Positions 1-6,656 of a stretch of DNA of 8,547 bases are shown in pieces. Where the stretch lies: positions 1 through 8,547 of the forward strand of contig JALHDH010000135.1 in the NCBI GenBank assembly GCA_022839105.1, in the 5' to 3' direction. How positions within the stretch are numbered: the stretch's first letter is position 1; the number at the start of each line of letters is the position of its first letter. The notes beneath the pieces were generated by a model, which ran no database searches, was not told the origin of the DNA, and saw only the letters and a program-made list of their open reading frames with translations. Made by a program: the position numbers and the translations under genes. The stretch is from a bacterium. Lineage in GTDB: Bacteria > Vulcanimicrobiota > Xenobia > Xenobiales > Xenobiaceae.

Positions 1-354
1 CGCTACTACGTGATCTTCGACCCCGAGCGCTGGCTGGGCGAGCGGGTCCTGCGGGGATACGTCCTGCATGGCCTGAGCTACGTGGAACTCCTGGATCTGT
101 CGTGGCTGGAGGAGCTGGGCCTGGGCCTGGTGACCTGGCAGGGCCGCTGCGAGGACATGGACGGCCTGTGGCTGCGCCCCTGCGGACCCGACAAGGCACT
201 CCTGCCTTTACCCACCGAGGTGGCGGAGGAGGAGCGCCTCCGGGCCGACCAGGAACACGAGAGGGCCGAAGGCCAGATGGCCCGGGCGGAGGCAGCCGAG
301 GAGCGGGCCGAGCGACTCCTGGCCCGGCTGAGGGAACTGGGCGTGGAGGAGTAG
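1..354 (+). CDS. Uma2 family endonuclease-like protein, C-terminal fragment (5' end outside window)
   Basis: The reading frame is open from base 1 and ends at TAG 352-354, giving about 117 residues; the true start lies upstream. The opening residues RYYVIFDPERWLGE and the following VLRGYVL, then a WLEELGLGLVTWQG segment, match what is known of the C-terminal half of Uma2 (DUF820) proteins, which have a PD-(D/E)XK nuclease-like fold. The last 45 or so residues are a charged Glu/Arg/Ala coiled coil (EERLRADQEHERAEGQ, then AEERAERLLARLRELG), the usual Uma2 tail. The catalytic Asp/Glu/Lys residues would lie mostly upstream, so activity cannot be judged. Family members are numerous and often occur in many copies per genome; their biological role is poorly defined. 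A GTG at 10 is an internal valine, not a start. It converges on the minus-strand gene ending at 573. Confidence 0.85.
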   Translation, partial: RYYVIFDPERWLGERVLRGYVLHGLSYVELLDLSWLEELGLGLVTWQGRCEDMDGLWLRPCGPDKALLPLPTEVAEEERLRADQEHERAEGQMARAEAAEERAERLLARLRELGVEE

Positions 355-400
355 GGTCGGGGCAGGACTCCCTTTGGACTCGAGGAGCGAGCCGGGCCCT

Positions 401-499
401 GCGGCCATGGTGTCCTGCCTGGCTGATCGGACAGCGTGTGGCCGACGTGTGCGAGCGGCCATGGCCGGCCTGGCAGACCGGACGGCGTGTAAGGCCGAC
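401..499. repeat. Imperfect direct repeat pair, about 46 nt, period 54
   Basis: Bases 401-446 and 455-499 align as two diverged copies. Both open with GCGGCCATGG, share a central segment (CTGATCGGACAGCGTGTG against CAGACCGGACGGCGTGTA), and end in GGCCGAC. They lie between the Uma2 stop and the hairpin at 501-531. No convincing coding frame covers them. This may be an old tandem duplication of the 3' flank. I compared the two copies by eye. Confidence 0.55.
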
Positions 500-500
500 C

Positions 501-531
501 GAAACCGGGCGCCATCTCGGCGCCCGGTTTC
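501..531. terminator. Perfect 13-bp hairpin, probable bidirectional terminator
   Basis: GAAACCGGGCGCC (501-513) and GGCGCCCGGTTTC (519-531) are exact reverse complements around a 5-nt loop. The hairpin lies 146 nt after the plus-strand Uma2 stop and 41 nt after the minus-strand stop at 573. The A-tract and T-tract at the stem base occur symmetrically, so it could act on either strand. There is no long U-run after the stem, which is common in high-GC genomes and weakens the call. Confidence 0.6.
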
Positions 532-572
532 ACCTCGCGGCCCGCCGGACCGAGGCGGCCGGCTCGCAAGGC

Positions 573-1982
573 TCAGGCGTCCACCCGGAGCAGGCCGTCC
601 ATCCACCAGCCCCCGAACAGGCGCTGCAGCATCTCCAGGGTCTCTTCCCGGGTCTGGCCGGTGTTGGACTCATGGCGCTTCCAGAAGTCGGACCACCAGT
701 TCGCGGGCTCCACCTTGGGGGCTCCGGTGTACTCGGTCGGCCGGCCGGTCTCGCCGCCGGTCACCAGGCTGCCCACGTAGTCCGCCTGGCTGTAGACCTT
801 CTCGATCTGGGCCGCGAGGCCGGCCATGTCCTTCTCCGAGACCACCCCGTTGCTGGTGGCCTGGTAGAACTGGACCGTGACCCGGACCGGGAAGCGCTCG
901 TCGCGCTCGATGTCCAGCCCGGCGATCTCGGTGAAGGGGCCCTCGCGCTCGTCGCGCTCGATGTCCAGCCCGGCGATCTCGGTGAAGGGGCCCTCGGTCT
1001 TGCCGTGGCCGATCACGGCCGACTCCATGTCGGAGCGCTCGGACTTGCAGGCATTCATGCTGGGAGCCGCGCAGGCCTCATCCATCAGCATGCCGCGGCC
1101 GACGGGCTGCTTCTGCTTGAGGGGGACCTGGATCAGCAGCACCATGTTCAGCCCTTCCTGACCTGCCGCCTCGGTTGAAGTCTGCGAACCCGGCCGGCTT
1201 GAGTCCGGGCGGTTGGCGCTCTGGAACTCGCTCTGGCGCTGGCCGGTCAGGCTGGCCCGTTCGCCGTCCTGATTGAAGAAGAGCCTCTGGCCCCAGGTGC
1301 GGCCTGCCGCAAAGCCATCGCGCTGGTTGTCGATGACGGTCACGCTGGTCCCCTCGCGGGTGGCCAGGATGGTCAGCACCGCCGGGTCGCCGGCCACGGA
1401 CTGGTAGTTGAACAGGACCGGGTTGAACTCGGCCTTTCCCTGGCGGGGGATGGGGAGGAAGCAGGCCTGGGCGCTGACCAGGGCGTGGGTGTCGCGTTGG
1501 GCCAGAAGGGACGTCCGCTTGCCGGTCCAGGATTCGGGTTCGGAGAGGTAGGCGCGCATGTCGCCCAGGAACTGGCGCAGGGTCACCTTGCGCAGGTCCT
1601 TGCCCTTCTCGTTGCCCACCAGCAGGAAGAATCGGTCCAGGGGGATGTCGCCGGTCCGGTCGCTGAAGTTGGGGAAGCGGATCACCGGCAGGCAGGTCAG
1701 TTGATACCCTTGAGTGTGCGGGTCCTGTTGTTGCACCTGCAAGGTCATGTCGGAGATGTTGGGGCCGACGCAGGAACCCTTGAAGCGCCCGGTGTCCTCC
1801 CAGGTCACGTTGAGGACCTGGAGGCCGTGTCGGCTGGCCAGGGTCTGCACCTCGGAACTGGCGACCATTCCCGCGGTGCGGCGGATCGCCTCGGCGTATT
1901 CGGGGTCGCGGCTGGCTGCGGCCGGGACGCTCAACAGCGCCAGCATCAGGCTGAACAGGATGAGGGCTTGTCGTCGGTTCAT
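573..1982 (-). CDS. Exported protein of unknown function with an internal 17-residue tandem duplication
   Basis: This encodes 469 residues, starting at ATG 1982-1980, with GGAGGA 8 nt upstream, and ending at the boundary 573. Residues 1-23 form a Sec signal peptide (basic NRR, hydrophobic LILFSLMLALLSV, then AAA before Ser24), so the product should be periplasmic or secreted. I recognise no named domain. Conserved-looking blocks are WEDTGRFKGSCVGPNISDM (61-79), PVIRFPNFSDRTGDIPLDRF (99-118), FNPVLFNYQSVAGDPAVLTI (186-205), WGQRLFFNQDGERASLTGQR (230-249) and GLNMVLLIQVPLKQK (277-291). Cysteines sit at 71, 97, 174, 304 and 312, and the C-terminus is Trp-rich (WWSDFW, GGWW). No enzyme signature is visible; the blocks suggest a beta-rich fold, which is an inference. 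Residues 330-346 are repeated exactly at 347-363. It is probably monocistronic, bounded by hairpins on both sides. Confidence 0.88.
   Translation of the reverse strand: MNRRQALILFSLMLALLSVPAAASRDPEYAEAIRRTAGMVASSEVQTLASRHGLQVLNVTWEDTGRFKGSCVGPNISDMTLQVQQQDPHTQGYQLTCLPVIRFPNFSDRTGDIPLDRFFLLVGNEKGKDLRKVTLRQFLGDMRAYLSEPESWTGKRTSLLAQRDTHALVSAQACFLPIPRQGKAEFNPVLFNYQSVAGDPAVLTILATREGTSVTVIDNQRDGFAAGRTWGQRLFFNQDGERASLTGQRQSEFQSANRPDSSRPGSQTSTEAAGQEGLNMVLLIQVPLKQKQPVGRGMLMDEACAAPSMNACKSERSDMESAVIGHGKTEGPFTEIAGLDIERDEREGPFTEIAGLDIERDERFPVRVTVQFYQATSNGVVSEKDMAGLAAQIEKVYSQADYVGSLVTGGETGRPTEYTGAPKVEPANWWSDFWKRHESNTGQTREETLEMLQRLFGGWWMDGLLRVDA
894..996. repeat. Exact 51-bp tandem duplication inside the unknown exported protein gene
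   Basis: Bases 894-944 and 945-995 are identical base for base, with one extra matching base at 996. The unit is 51 bp, so the frame is kept and 17 residues are doubled (EGPFTEIAG followed by LDIERDER, at residues 330-346 and 347-363). The unit edges carry shorter GCGCTCG repeats about 9 nt apart, which could have promoted slippage. Lack of any silent difference points to a recent event or an assembly artefact. Confidence 0.97.
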
Positions 1983-1990
1983 CGGGTGAG

Positions 1991-1996
1991 TCCTCC
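1991..1996 (-). promoter_or_regulatory. Ribosome binding site of the unknown exported protein
   Basis: On the minus strand this reads GGAGGA, 8 nt before the ATG at 1982. It supports that start, and the signal peptide begins exactly there. Confidence 0.8.
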
Positions 1997-2235
1997 GAAG
2001 CTGGTTTCACCCGGGAAGTCGCCGACCGACGCGGATTCTTCCCCGCCCTCCGCCGGGTTGGCCTGGAAGCCTCCTCCCGACTCAGTGCGCGGGCTTGTCG
2101 TTCCGGCCCGCCGGCCCCGTCCGCGAAGTGGGGGAGATCCGTCAGGTTTCGCAGGGAGTTCCCGGCAAGCATGCCGGATCCGGGTTCCGGACACGCACAG
2201 GACTCGAGCACCCCGGGCGCGGTGGCAGGGGACGC

Positions 2236-2269
2236 AATGGACCCCCATGCACCCGCATGGGGGTCCATT
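2236..2269. repeat. Perfect 15-bp inverted repeat with a 4-nt loop
   Basis: AATGGACCCCCATGC (2236-2250) and GCATGGGGGTCCATT (2255-2269) are exact reverse complements around ACCC. It lies 50 nt past the stop of the FG-GAP gene and about 250 nt upstream of the next minus-strand start. It could be a second terminator for the FG-GAP transcript, or a protein-binding or extragenic palindrome. There is no U-run on either side. Confidence 0.7.
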
Positions 2270-2282
2270 ACCTGGGTCAGAG

Positions 2283-2310
2283 GCCCGGAGGCCCGAGAAG
2301 GCCTCCGGGC
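2283..2310 (-). terminator. Hairpin just after the FG-GAP gene, probable terminator
   Basis: GCCCGGAGGCC (2283-2293) pairs exactly with GGCCTCCGGGC (2300-2310) around a 6-nt loop. On the minus strand it begins 8 nt after the FG-GAP stop codon, the right place for a terminator. It is not followed by a T-run (the next bases on that strand are CTCTGACCC), so intrinsic termination is plausible rather than certain. Confidence 0.55.
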
Positions 2311-2318
2311 TCGACCGG

Positions 2319-4880
2319 TCAGGGCGTCAACAGGATGGAGACTCCCCCTGAGCCGCCGCCGCTGGGCTGGTGGTTGGCCACGGCGAAGTCGGGGCGCCCG
2401 TCCCCATTCCAGTCCCCCACCGCCACGTGGAAGGGGTTGGCCCCCGCCAGCAGGCGGCTGCCCTGGACATCAAAGGGCACGAAGCGGCCGCCGCCCACGC
2501 CCAGGTAGAGCAGCAGGGAACCTCCCTGGTCGGTGCCCACCAGATCCGGGATCCCGTCGCCGTTCAGGTCGCTGATCTCCAGGGAGTGGACGACGTTGGA
2601 CAGGCCCTCCGTCATGCCGTACTCACTCAAGACGAAGGCCGAGCCGGTGGAGAGCAGGGAGGCGTAGGCCAGGTCATCCCCGTCGCGGAAGGACACCACC
2701 GCGTCCAGAAGGCCGTCGAGGTTCAGGTCGGAAAGGACCAGGTAGCGGGGGTCGTCGACCAGGAGGAACCAGGACCGGTAGACGAACCCGGAACCGGTGT
2801 TCTCAAAGACCGAGAGCCGATCGGAGCCGCCCCACCGCTCGCCCACGACGATGTCGGGTCTCGTGTTTCCCGTCACATCCCCCAGTCGCAGGGTGACCGA
2901 GGACGAACTCCCCGGCAGCGAGAGGTCCTCCTGATCCGGGAAGCCTCCTGTTCCGTCGCCGTAGAAGACCCGCACGGTGCCCGCGTTGCGATGGGACACC
3001 GCGAGGTCCATGTTGCCGTCGCCGTTCAGGTCGGCGGTGCCCAGGCTGAAGGGCTGGCTCAGGGTGGCGAGGTCCCCGGCCGATGCGAAGTTCCCTGCGC
3101 CGTCGTTGAGCAGGACGTTCACCTGGTTGGAGTTGAAGGCCGTGACCGCCAGGTCCAGGTGGCCCGAGCCGTTGAAGTCCCCCACGACGATCTCCTGGGG
3201 ACGGCTTGAAGTGGCGAAGTAGGTAGGGGCTCCGAAGGTCCCGTCGCCGTTCCCCTCGCGGAGGGCCAGACGGTTCTGGTTCCGCTCGGAGACCACGAGA
3301 TCCAGGTGGCCGTTGCCCGTGAAGTCCCTGGCCACCACGAAGGTGCAGTCCTCTTCCCCGATCTGACGCCAGGACGCGAAGCTCGCCTCCCCCAGGTTGG
3401 GAATCAGGCCCATCCCTCCGCTGTCCTGGGAGACCACCACCAGGTCGGGGCGGCCGTCATGGTTGAAGTCCACCGCGGCCACCGCATGGGGGCTCGCCCC
3501 GGCCGGCAGCAGACCGGCCTGGGTGAAGGCGCCGGTGCCGTCTCCCAGGAGGATCCGGGCGGTGCCTCCGTCCCGGTTCACCGCCACCAGGTCGAGGTGG
3601 CCGTCGCCGTCGAAGTCGGCGGCGTCGGTCCAGTAGGGCTGTTGGCCCGCCGCCAGGGTGGATCCCGTGAAGCTCCCGGTCCCGTCGCCCATCAGGATCG
3701 TCAGGTTGCTGCTGTTCAGGGAGCTCACCACCAGGTCCGTGTTGCCGTCCATGTCGAGGTCGGCAGCCAGGGTGTGGCGGGGCCGGGCACCGCTGGCGAA
3801 GCTGGCGTTGGTGGGGAACTGTCCCGTGCCGTCCCCAAAGTGGACGGTCACGCCGTTGGTCGAGTCGTTGGTGACCACGACATCCGGGAAGGTGTCCCCG
3901 TTCAGTTGGGCCACGGCGACCTGCACCGGCCGGTTGGCGGCCAGGGAGGAGGCGAGGTTGAAGTTCCCCGCCCCGTCGTTGAGGTAGACCCGGGCTGTGT
4001 TCGAAAACGGGAAGGCGAGCACCATGTCCAGGCTGCCGTCCGCGTTCAGGTCGGCCAGGAATCCGCCGCGGACCTCGGAGGGGACGCCCAGGTCCGTGGG
4101 GCTTCCGAAGGTGCCGTCCCCATTCCCTTCCCAGATGCGGATCACCGAGGAACTGCGGTGGCCCGCCAGCAGATCGACGTGTCCGTTGCCGGTGACGTCT
4201 CCCGCCAGGACCACGACGGGCCTGCTCCAGGTGCTCAGTTCGGGAATTGAGGGCCGGGCCACGTGCCCGTCGGCGGTGCCCAGGCGGACGGAAACCGTGT
4301 CGTCAAAGGCATTGGCCACGGCGAAATCGGCGATCCCGTCGCCGTCGAAGTCGGCTACGGCCAGGTCGGTGGGACCCCGACCCGTGGGATGGAGGAGCGC
4401 CATGTCCGGGAACGTGGTGGCCCCTTCAAGGGCGACGGCGAACGGGTTGCTGGTCACCGGCGGGGTGCCCGCTCCGGAGGCCACCAGACGGAACCCGGTG
4501 CCCACCCCGGCCACGCGCGCGTCGTTGAAGGTGGCCACACCGGCCACGGCCTGCACCGTCAGGGTGCCGACCAGGACGGCCTGGGAGGCGTGGGCCTCCA
4601 GGAACAGGGTGACCATCCCGGTATAGGCGATGCGGGTGCCTCCCTGGCCCAGCACCTCGACCTGGACGGCGGGGGCGATGGGTTGGCCCAGGATCGAGTT
4701 GGTGGGCTGGACCAGGAAGCGCAGGCTCTCGGCCGGGGGAGCCTGGGAGATGATGACTCTGGTGGCAACCGTCCCGCCACTCCCGCCCCCCGAGCACCCG
4801 GCGACGACCAGGGCCAGAAGGAACAGGAGCGGGGTCAGGAAGACCCAGGCGCTCAGGTTCGTTCGGCGTGTTCTTGGCAT
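2319..4880 (-). CDS. Large lipoprotein with an Ig-like domain and 14 FG-GAP/VCBS repeats
   Basis: This encodes 853 residues, with ATG at 4880-4878 and an AGGGAG-type ribosome site about 10 nt upstream. A type II signal peptide ends in the lipobox VAGC with lipidated Cys29, followed by a Gly/Ser linker, so the protein should be anchored to the cell envelope. Residues about 50-150 look like an Ig-like domain common in surface proteins (LRFLVQPTNSILGQ, then GVATFNDARV). From about 165 to the end there are 14 repeats of 48-53 residues, each with a D-x-N/D-G-D/N-G-x-x-D type calcium loop. First motif positions are 177, 228, 277, 325, 374, 422, 471, 519, 568, 617, 668, 718, 771 and 823. Such repeats build integrin-alpha-like beta-propellers, seven blades each, so two propellers are likely. 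Repeats 4, 11 and 12 have imperfect loops. Partners are unknown; a role in adhesion or ligand binding is inferred from the family only. Confidence 0.93.
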   Translation of the reverse strand: MPRTRRTNLSAWVFLTPLLFLLALVVAGCSGGGSGGTVATRVIISQAPPAESLRFLVQPTNSILGQPIAPAVQVEVLGQGGTRIAYTGMVTLFLEAHASQAVLVGTLTVQAVAGVATFNDARVAGVGTGFRLVASGAGTPPVTSNPFAVALEGATTFPDMALLHPTGRGPTDLAVADFDGDGIADFAVANAFDDTVSVRLGTADGHVARPSIPELSTWSRPVVVLAGDVTGNGHVDLLAGHRSSSVIRIWEGNGDGTFGSPTDLGVPSEVRGGFLADLNADGSLDMVLAFPFSNTARVYLNDGAGNFNLASSLAANRPVQVAVAQLNGDTFPDVVVTNDSTNGVTVHFGDGTGQFPTNASFASGARPRHTLAADLDMDGNTDLVVSSLNSSNLTILMGDGTGSFTGSTLAAGQQPYWTDAADFDGDGHLDLVAVNRDGGTARILLGDGTGAFTQAGLLPAGASPHAVAAVDFNHDGRPDLVVVSQDSGGMGLIPNLGEASFASWRQIGEEDCTFVVARDFTGNGHLDLVVSERNQNRLALREGNGDGTFGAPTYFATSSRPQEIVVGDFNGSGHLDLAVTAFNSNQVNVLLNDGAGNFASAGDLATLSQPFSLGTADLNGDGNMDLAVSHRNAGTVRVFYGDGTGGFPDQEDLSLPGSSSSVTLRLGDVTGNTRPDIVVGERWGGSDRLSVFENTGSGFVYRSWFLLVDDPRYLVLSDLNLDGLLDAVVSFRDGDDLAYASLLSTGSAFVLSEYGMTEGLSNVVHSLEISDLNGDGIPDLVGTDQGGSLLLYLGVGGGRFVPFDVQGSRLLAGANPFHVAVGDWNGDGRPDFAVANHQPSGGGSGGVSILLTP

Positions 4881-5369
4881 GTTCGACGTTCTCCCTTCCT
4901 GTGGTTCGAGGCGCCCCCCTGGGAGAACGCCGTTCCGACGATGTTCCAGTCGGGCCGGAAAGGGAAATCACACCGCGCAGAGACCCGGCCCCCCGGAATC
5001 AAGCCACTCTGAGGTGACGCTCCCAAGCCTCCTTGAGGGGAGTCGACCGGGGCCTTCCGGCCGCTCCTGTCACCCAACCTGCGGGTTCGACCGGGAACGG
5101 TGCCGACCCTGCCCGGCCTGGTTGAGATCCTGTCAGGGCTTCTTGAGGACGCCTCGCGAAAGTCCCCTGGACCCGCGGCCGATTCCATCTCAGGTCGACA
5201 CGCGGGGCCGACGAGAGCCTTGCCCTGTGCCAGCCTGGCGCCATCGCCCCGCCCCCCATCCCAGAGGCCTGGGGTCGCGGTGCCCCCGGAACGCTGCCAC
5301 TTCTCCAGGTTTCCGGGATGGAGCCGGGGAACCTTGAGGGCGTCATCCAATCTGCCAGGAGGGACCCTC
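4881..5369. other. Divergent intergenic region between the FG-GAP lipoprotein and DUF2200 genes
   Basis: This 489-bp stretch has no supported gene. Open frames on both strands are Arg/Pro/Gly-rich and lack ribosome sites and recognisable motifs. It must carry the divergent promoters of the two flanking genes, but I could not identify convincing promoter boxes. Only short self-complementary pieces are visible, such as GGCC-TTCC-GGCC near 5053 and CCCAG-AGGC-CTGGG near 5260. Confidence 0.55.
5357..5362 (+). promoter_or_regulatory. Ribosome binding site of the DUF2200 gene
   Basis: AGGAGG lies 7 nt before ATG 5370. It fixes this start against in-frame codons as far upstream as 5100, which would add a 90-residue Pro/Arg-rich extension foreign to the family. 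Confidence 0.85.
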
Positions 5370-5741
5370 ATGACCGAGAACCGGGCCCCGGCCAAGAAGC
5401 CTCGCATCTTCACCATGAGCTTCGCCAGCGTCTATCCGCTCTATCTCACGAAGGCGGACAAGAAGGGCCGGACCCAGGCGGAGGTCGACGAGATCCTCCG
5501 CTGGTTGACCGGATACAGCCAGGAGGCCCTCGAGGCGCATCTGGAAGCGAAGACCGACTTCGAGACCTTCTTTGCCGAAGCCCCACAGTTGAATCCCGCG
5601 CGCGCCCGGATCCAGGGCGTCGTCTGCGGTGTCCGGGTGGAGGAGGTCCAGGATCCCACCATGCGCGAGATCCGCTACCTGGACAAGCTGATCGACGAGC
5701 TCGCCCGGGGCAGGCCCATGGAGAAGATCCTGCGGAGGTGA
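5370..5741 (+). CDS. DUF2200 family protein
   Basis: This encodes 123 residues, full length for DUF2200, a family of small soluble bacterial proteins with no assigned biochemical role. Family hallmarks are visible in order: RIFTMSFASVYPLYLTKADK (12-31), KGRTQAEVDEILRWLTGY (32-49), DFETFFAEAPQLNPA, IQGVVCGVRVEEVQDPTMRE, and IRYLDKLIDELARGRPMEKI near the C-terminus. It has no signal peptide or membrane helix, so it should be cytoplasmic. The start follows a strong ribosome site. It is 148 nt from the first zinc-ribbon gene on the same strand, so co-transcription is possible but not shown by spacing. Confidence 0.92.
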   Translation: MTENRAPAKKPRIFTMSFASVYPLYLTKADKKGRTQAEVDEILRWLTGYSQEALEAHLEAKTDFETFFAEAPQLNPARARIQGVVCGVRVEEVQDPTMREIRYLDKLIDELARGRPMEKILRR

Positions 5742-5877
5742 TTCGGATTCCGAGAGCCCCGTGCAGGGCACCCGTCTTTCGAGAGGACTGGAGCGCGTCC
5801 AGCCGCCGCCGGGCAATCCTTCGCCAGCGACCGGCAGGAGTCCGATCGGGCTCGGGGAAGCGCCCCCTTGGTTCCGG

Positions 5878-5883
5878 AGGAGG
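5878..5883 (+). promoter_or_regulatory. Ribosome binding site deciding the TTG start of zinc-ribbon gene A
   Basis: AGGAGG ends 6 nt before TTG 5890. The upstream in-frame alternative, GTG 5761, has no ribosome site and would add 43 Pro/Arg/Gly-rich residues. Starting at 5890 places the first CxxC at residue 5, in keeping with residue 11 in both sister proteins. Confidence 0.75.
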
Positions 5884-5889
5884 GTTGTC

Positions 5890-6654
5890 TTGGAGATCTC
5901 GTGCACCCAGTGTGCCGCGCAGGTCGGGTTTGTCGAGGGGGAATCCTTCGCCTTCTGCCCCCATTGCGATTCCTCGCTCTTCCTCGACCGCTCCAAGGTC
6001 GTCTTCAACTACCGGCTGGAAAGCACGGTTGACGGCGAAGCCGCCGAAGCAGCCCTGCGGCGGTGGATGGCGGGCAACGGCATGGTCAAGCACCTCGACC
6101 AGGAGGCGGAGGTCACCCACCGGCGCTTCGAGCACTTCCCCTTCTGGCGCTTCCGCTGCCGGCAGCCCTCGGGAGTCGAGCAGGTCCACCTGGAGCTGGC
6201 CCATGCCGATGCCAACGCGGTGATGCGCGAGGTTTCCGTGCCGGCCGGGGGGCTGAAGTTCCTGCGCCCGGAGGACCTGCACGAGGAGTCCTTCGTCCGG
6301 CCCGAGATCCCCGCCGACTCGGCCCTGCAGAGGCTGAAGAACCGCGAGGAGATGACCACCACCGGTGAGCTTCTCGAGATGTCGCTGGTCTTCGTGCCGC
6401 TCCACCGTTTCGAGTACCGCCACCGGGAGGTGATCTACTCGGCGGTGGTGGACGCAAGCTCCGCTGGCGTCTACGCGGGCATCTACCCCACCAAGTCCGA
6501 GACCCCCTACATGCTCATGGGGATGGCGAGTCTTCTGGTCTTCTTCGCCCTCGGCGTGCTGGCGGGCACCGATGTGACCCTGAAGCTCTGGTTGTACCTG
6601 GTCGCCGCGGTACCCCTGGTGGGAGTCTCCTTCGCCGTGGCGAGGAAGGTTTAG
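5890..6654 (+). CDS. Zinc-ribbon membrane protein A, first gene of a three-paralogue operon
   Basis: This encodes 254 residues from TTG 5890. The N-terminus is a zinc ribbon with C5-x2-C8 and C23-x2-C26. A middle region has an NYRLESTVDGEAAEAALRRW segment followed by HFPFWRFRC, then PEIPADSALQRL, and VFVPLHRFEYRHREVIYSAV. Two hydrophobic segments close the protein, about 207-225 and 233-251, with basic ARKV at the end, so the zinc ribbon and C-terminus probably both face the cytoplasm. The same order of blocks appears in gene B. It ends 2 nt before gene B. I recognise no named function; the overall plan recalls proteins often annotated as TFIIB-type zinc-ribbon-containing, such as Bacillus YdjG, but this is an architectural analogy only. 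The zinc site could bind metal and mediate protein contact or nucleic-acid binding. Confidence 0.85.
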   Translation: MEISCTQCAAQVGFVEGESFAFCPHCDSSLFLDRSKVVFNYRLESTVDGEAAEAALRRWMAGNGMVKHLDQEAEVTHRRFEHFPFWRFRCRQPSGVEQVHLELAHADANAVMREVSVPAGGLKFLRPEDLHEESFVRPEIPADSALQRLKNREEMTTTGELLEMSLVFVPLHRFEYRHREVIYSAVVDASSAGVYAGIYPTKSETPYMLMGMASLLVFFALGVLAGTDVTLKLWLYLVAAVPLVGVSFAVARKV

Positions 6655-6656
6655 CC

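Larger units (their letters stand above)
1983..2318. other. Intergenic region between the two minus-strand exported-protein genes
   Basis: This 336-bp stretch shows no believable gene; frames crossing it are arginine/proline-rich translations of GC-rich DNA. It must hold the promoter of the gene starting at 1982, but I cannot point to -35/-10 boxes. It contains two strong hairpins (2236-2269 and 2283-2310, listed separately) and a small palindrome cluster: CCGGCA-AGCA-TGCCGG at 2162-2177 overlapping CCGGATCCGG at 2174-2183. Confidence 0.6.

Noticed and set aside
894..996. CRISPR-like or minisatellite array at the tandem repeat
   Set aside because: There are only two adjacent copies with no spacers, and they are in frame inside a coding sequence.
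102..1178. 358-residue plus-strand frame running from inside Uma2 into the unknown gene
   Set aside because: It spans a gene end, the repeat pair, the hairpin and an opposing gene. The repeated residues it contains (VALDVQPGDLGEGAL) merely reflect the 51-bp duplication.
1078..2268. 396-residue minus-strand frame overlapping the unknown exported protein
   Set aside because: It is a Pro/Arg/Gly-rich out-of-frame translation of the same strand. The alternative frame has a signal peptide, ribosome site and normal composition.
3306..4250. 314-residue plus-strand frame inside the FG-GAP gene, with apparent periodic Val/Gly repeats
   Set aside because: The periodicity is the shadow of the FG-GAP repeat DNA read on the other strand; no ribosome site or family motif was seen.
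5100..5369. 90-residue N-terminal extension of the DUF2200 gene
   Set aside because: The extension is Pro/Arg-rich with no family similarity, and AGGAGG before ATG 5370 gives the standard family length.
5446..6423. 325-residue minus-strand open frame across DUF2200 and gene A
   Set aside because: It crosses two well-supported plus-strand genes and the spacer between them, and its C-terminal part is Arg/Pro/Ser-rich noise.
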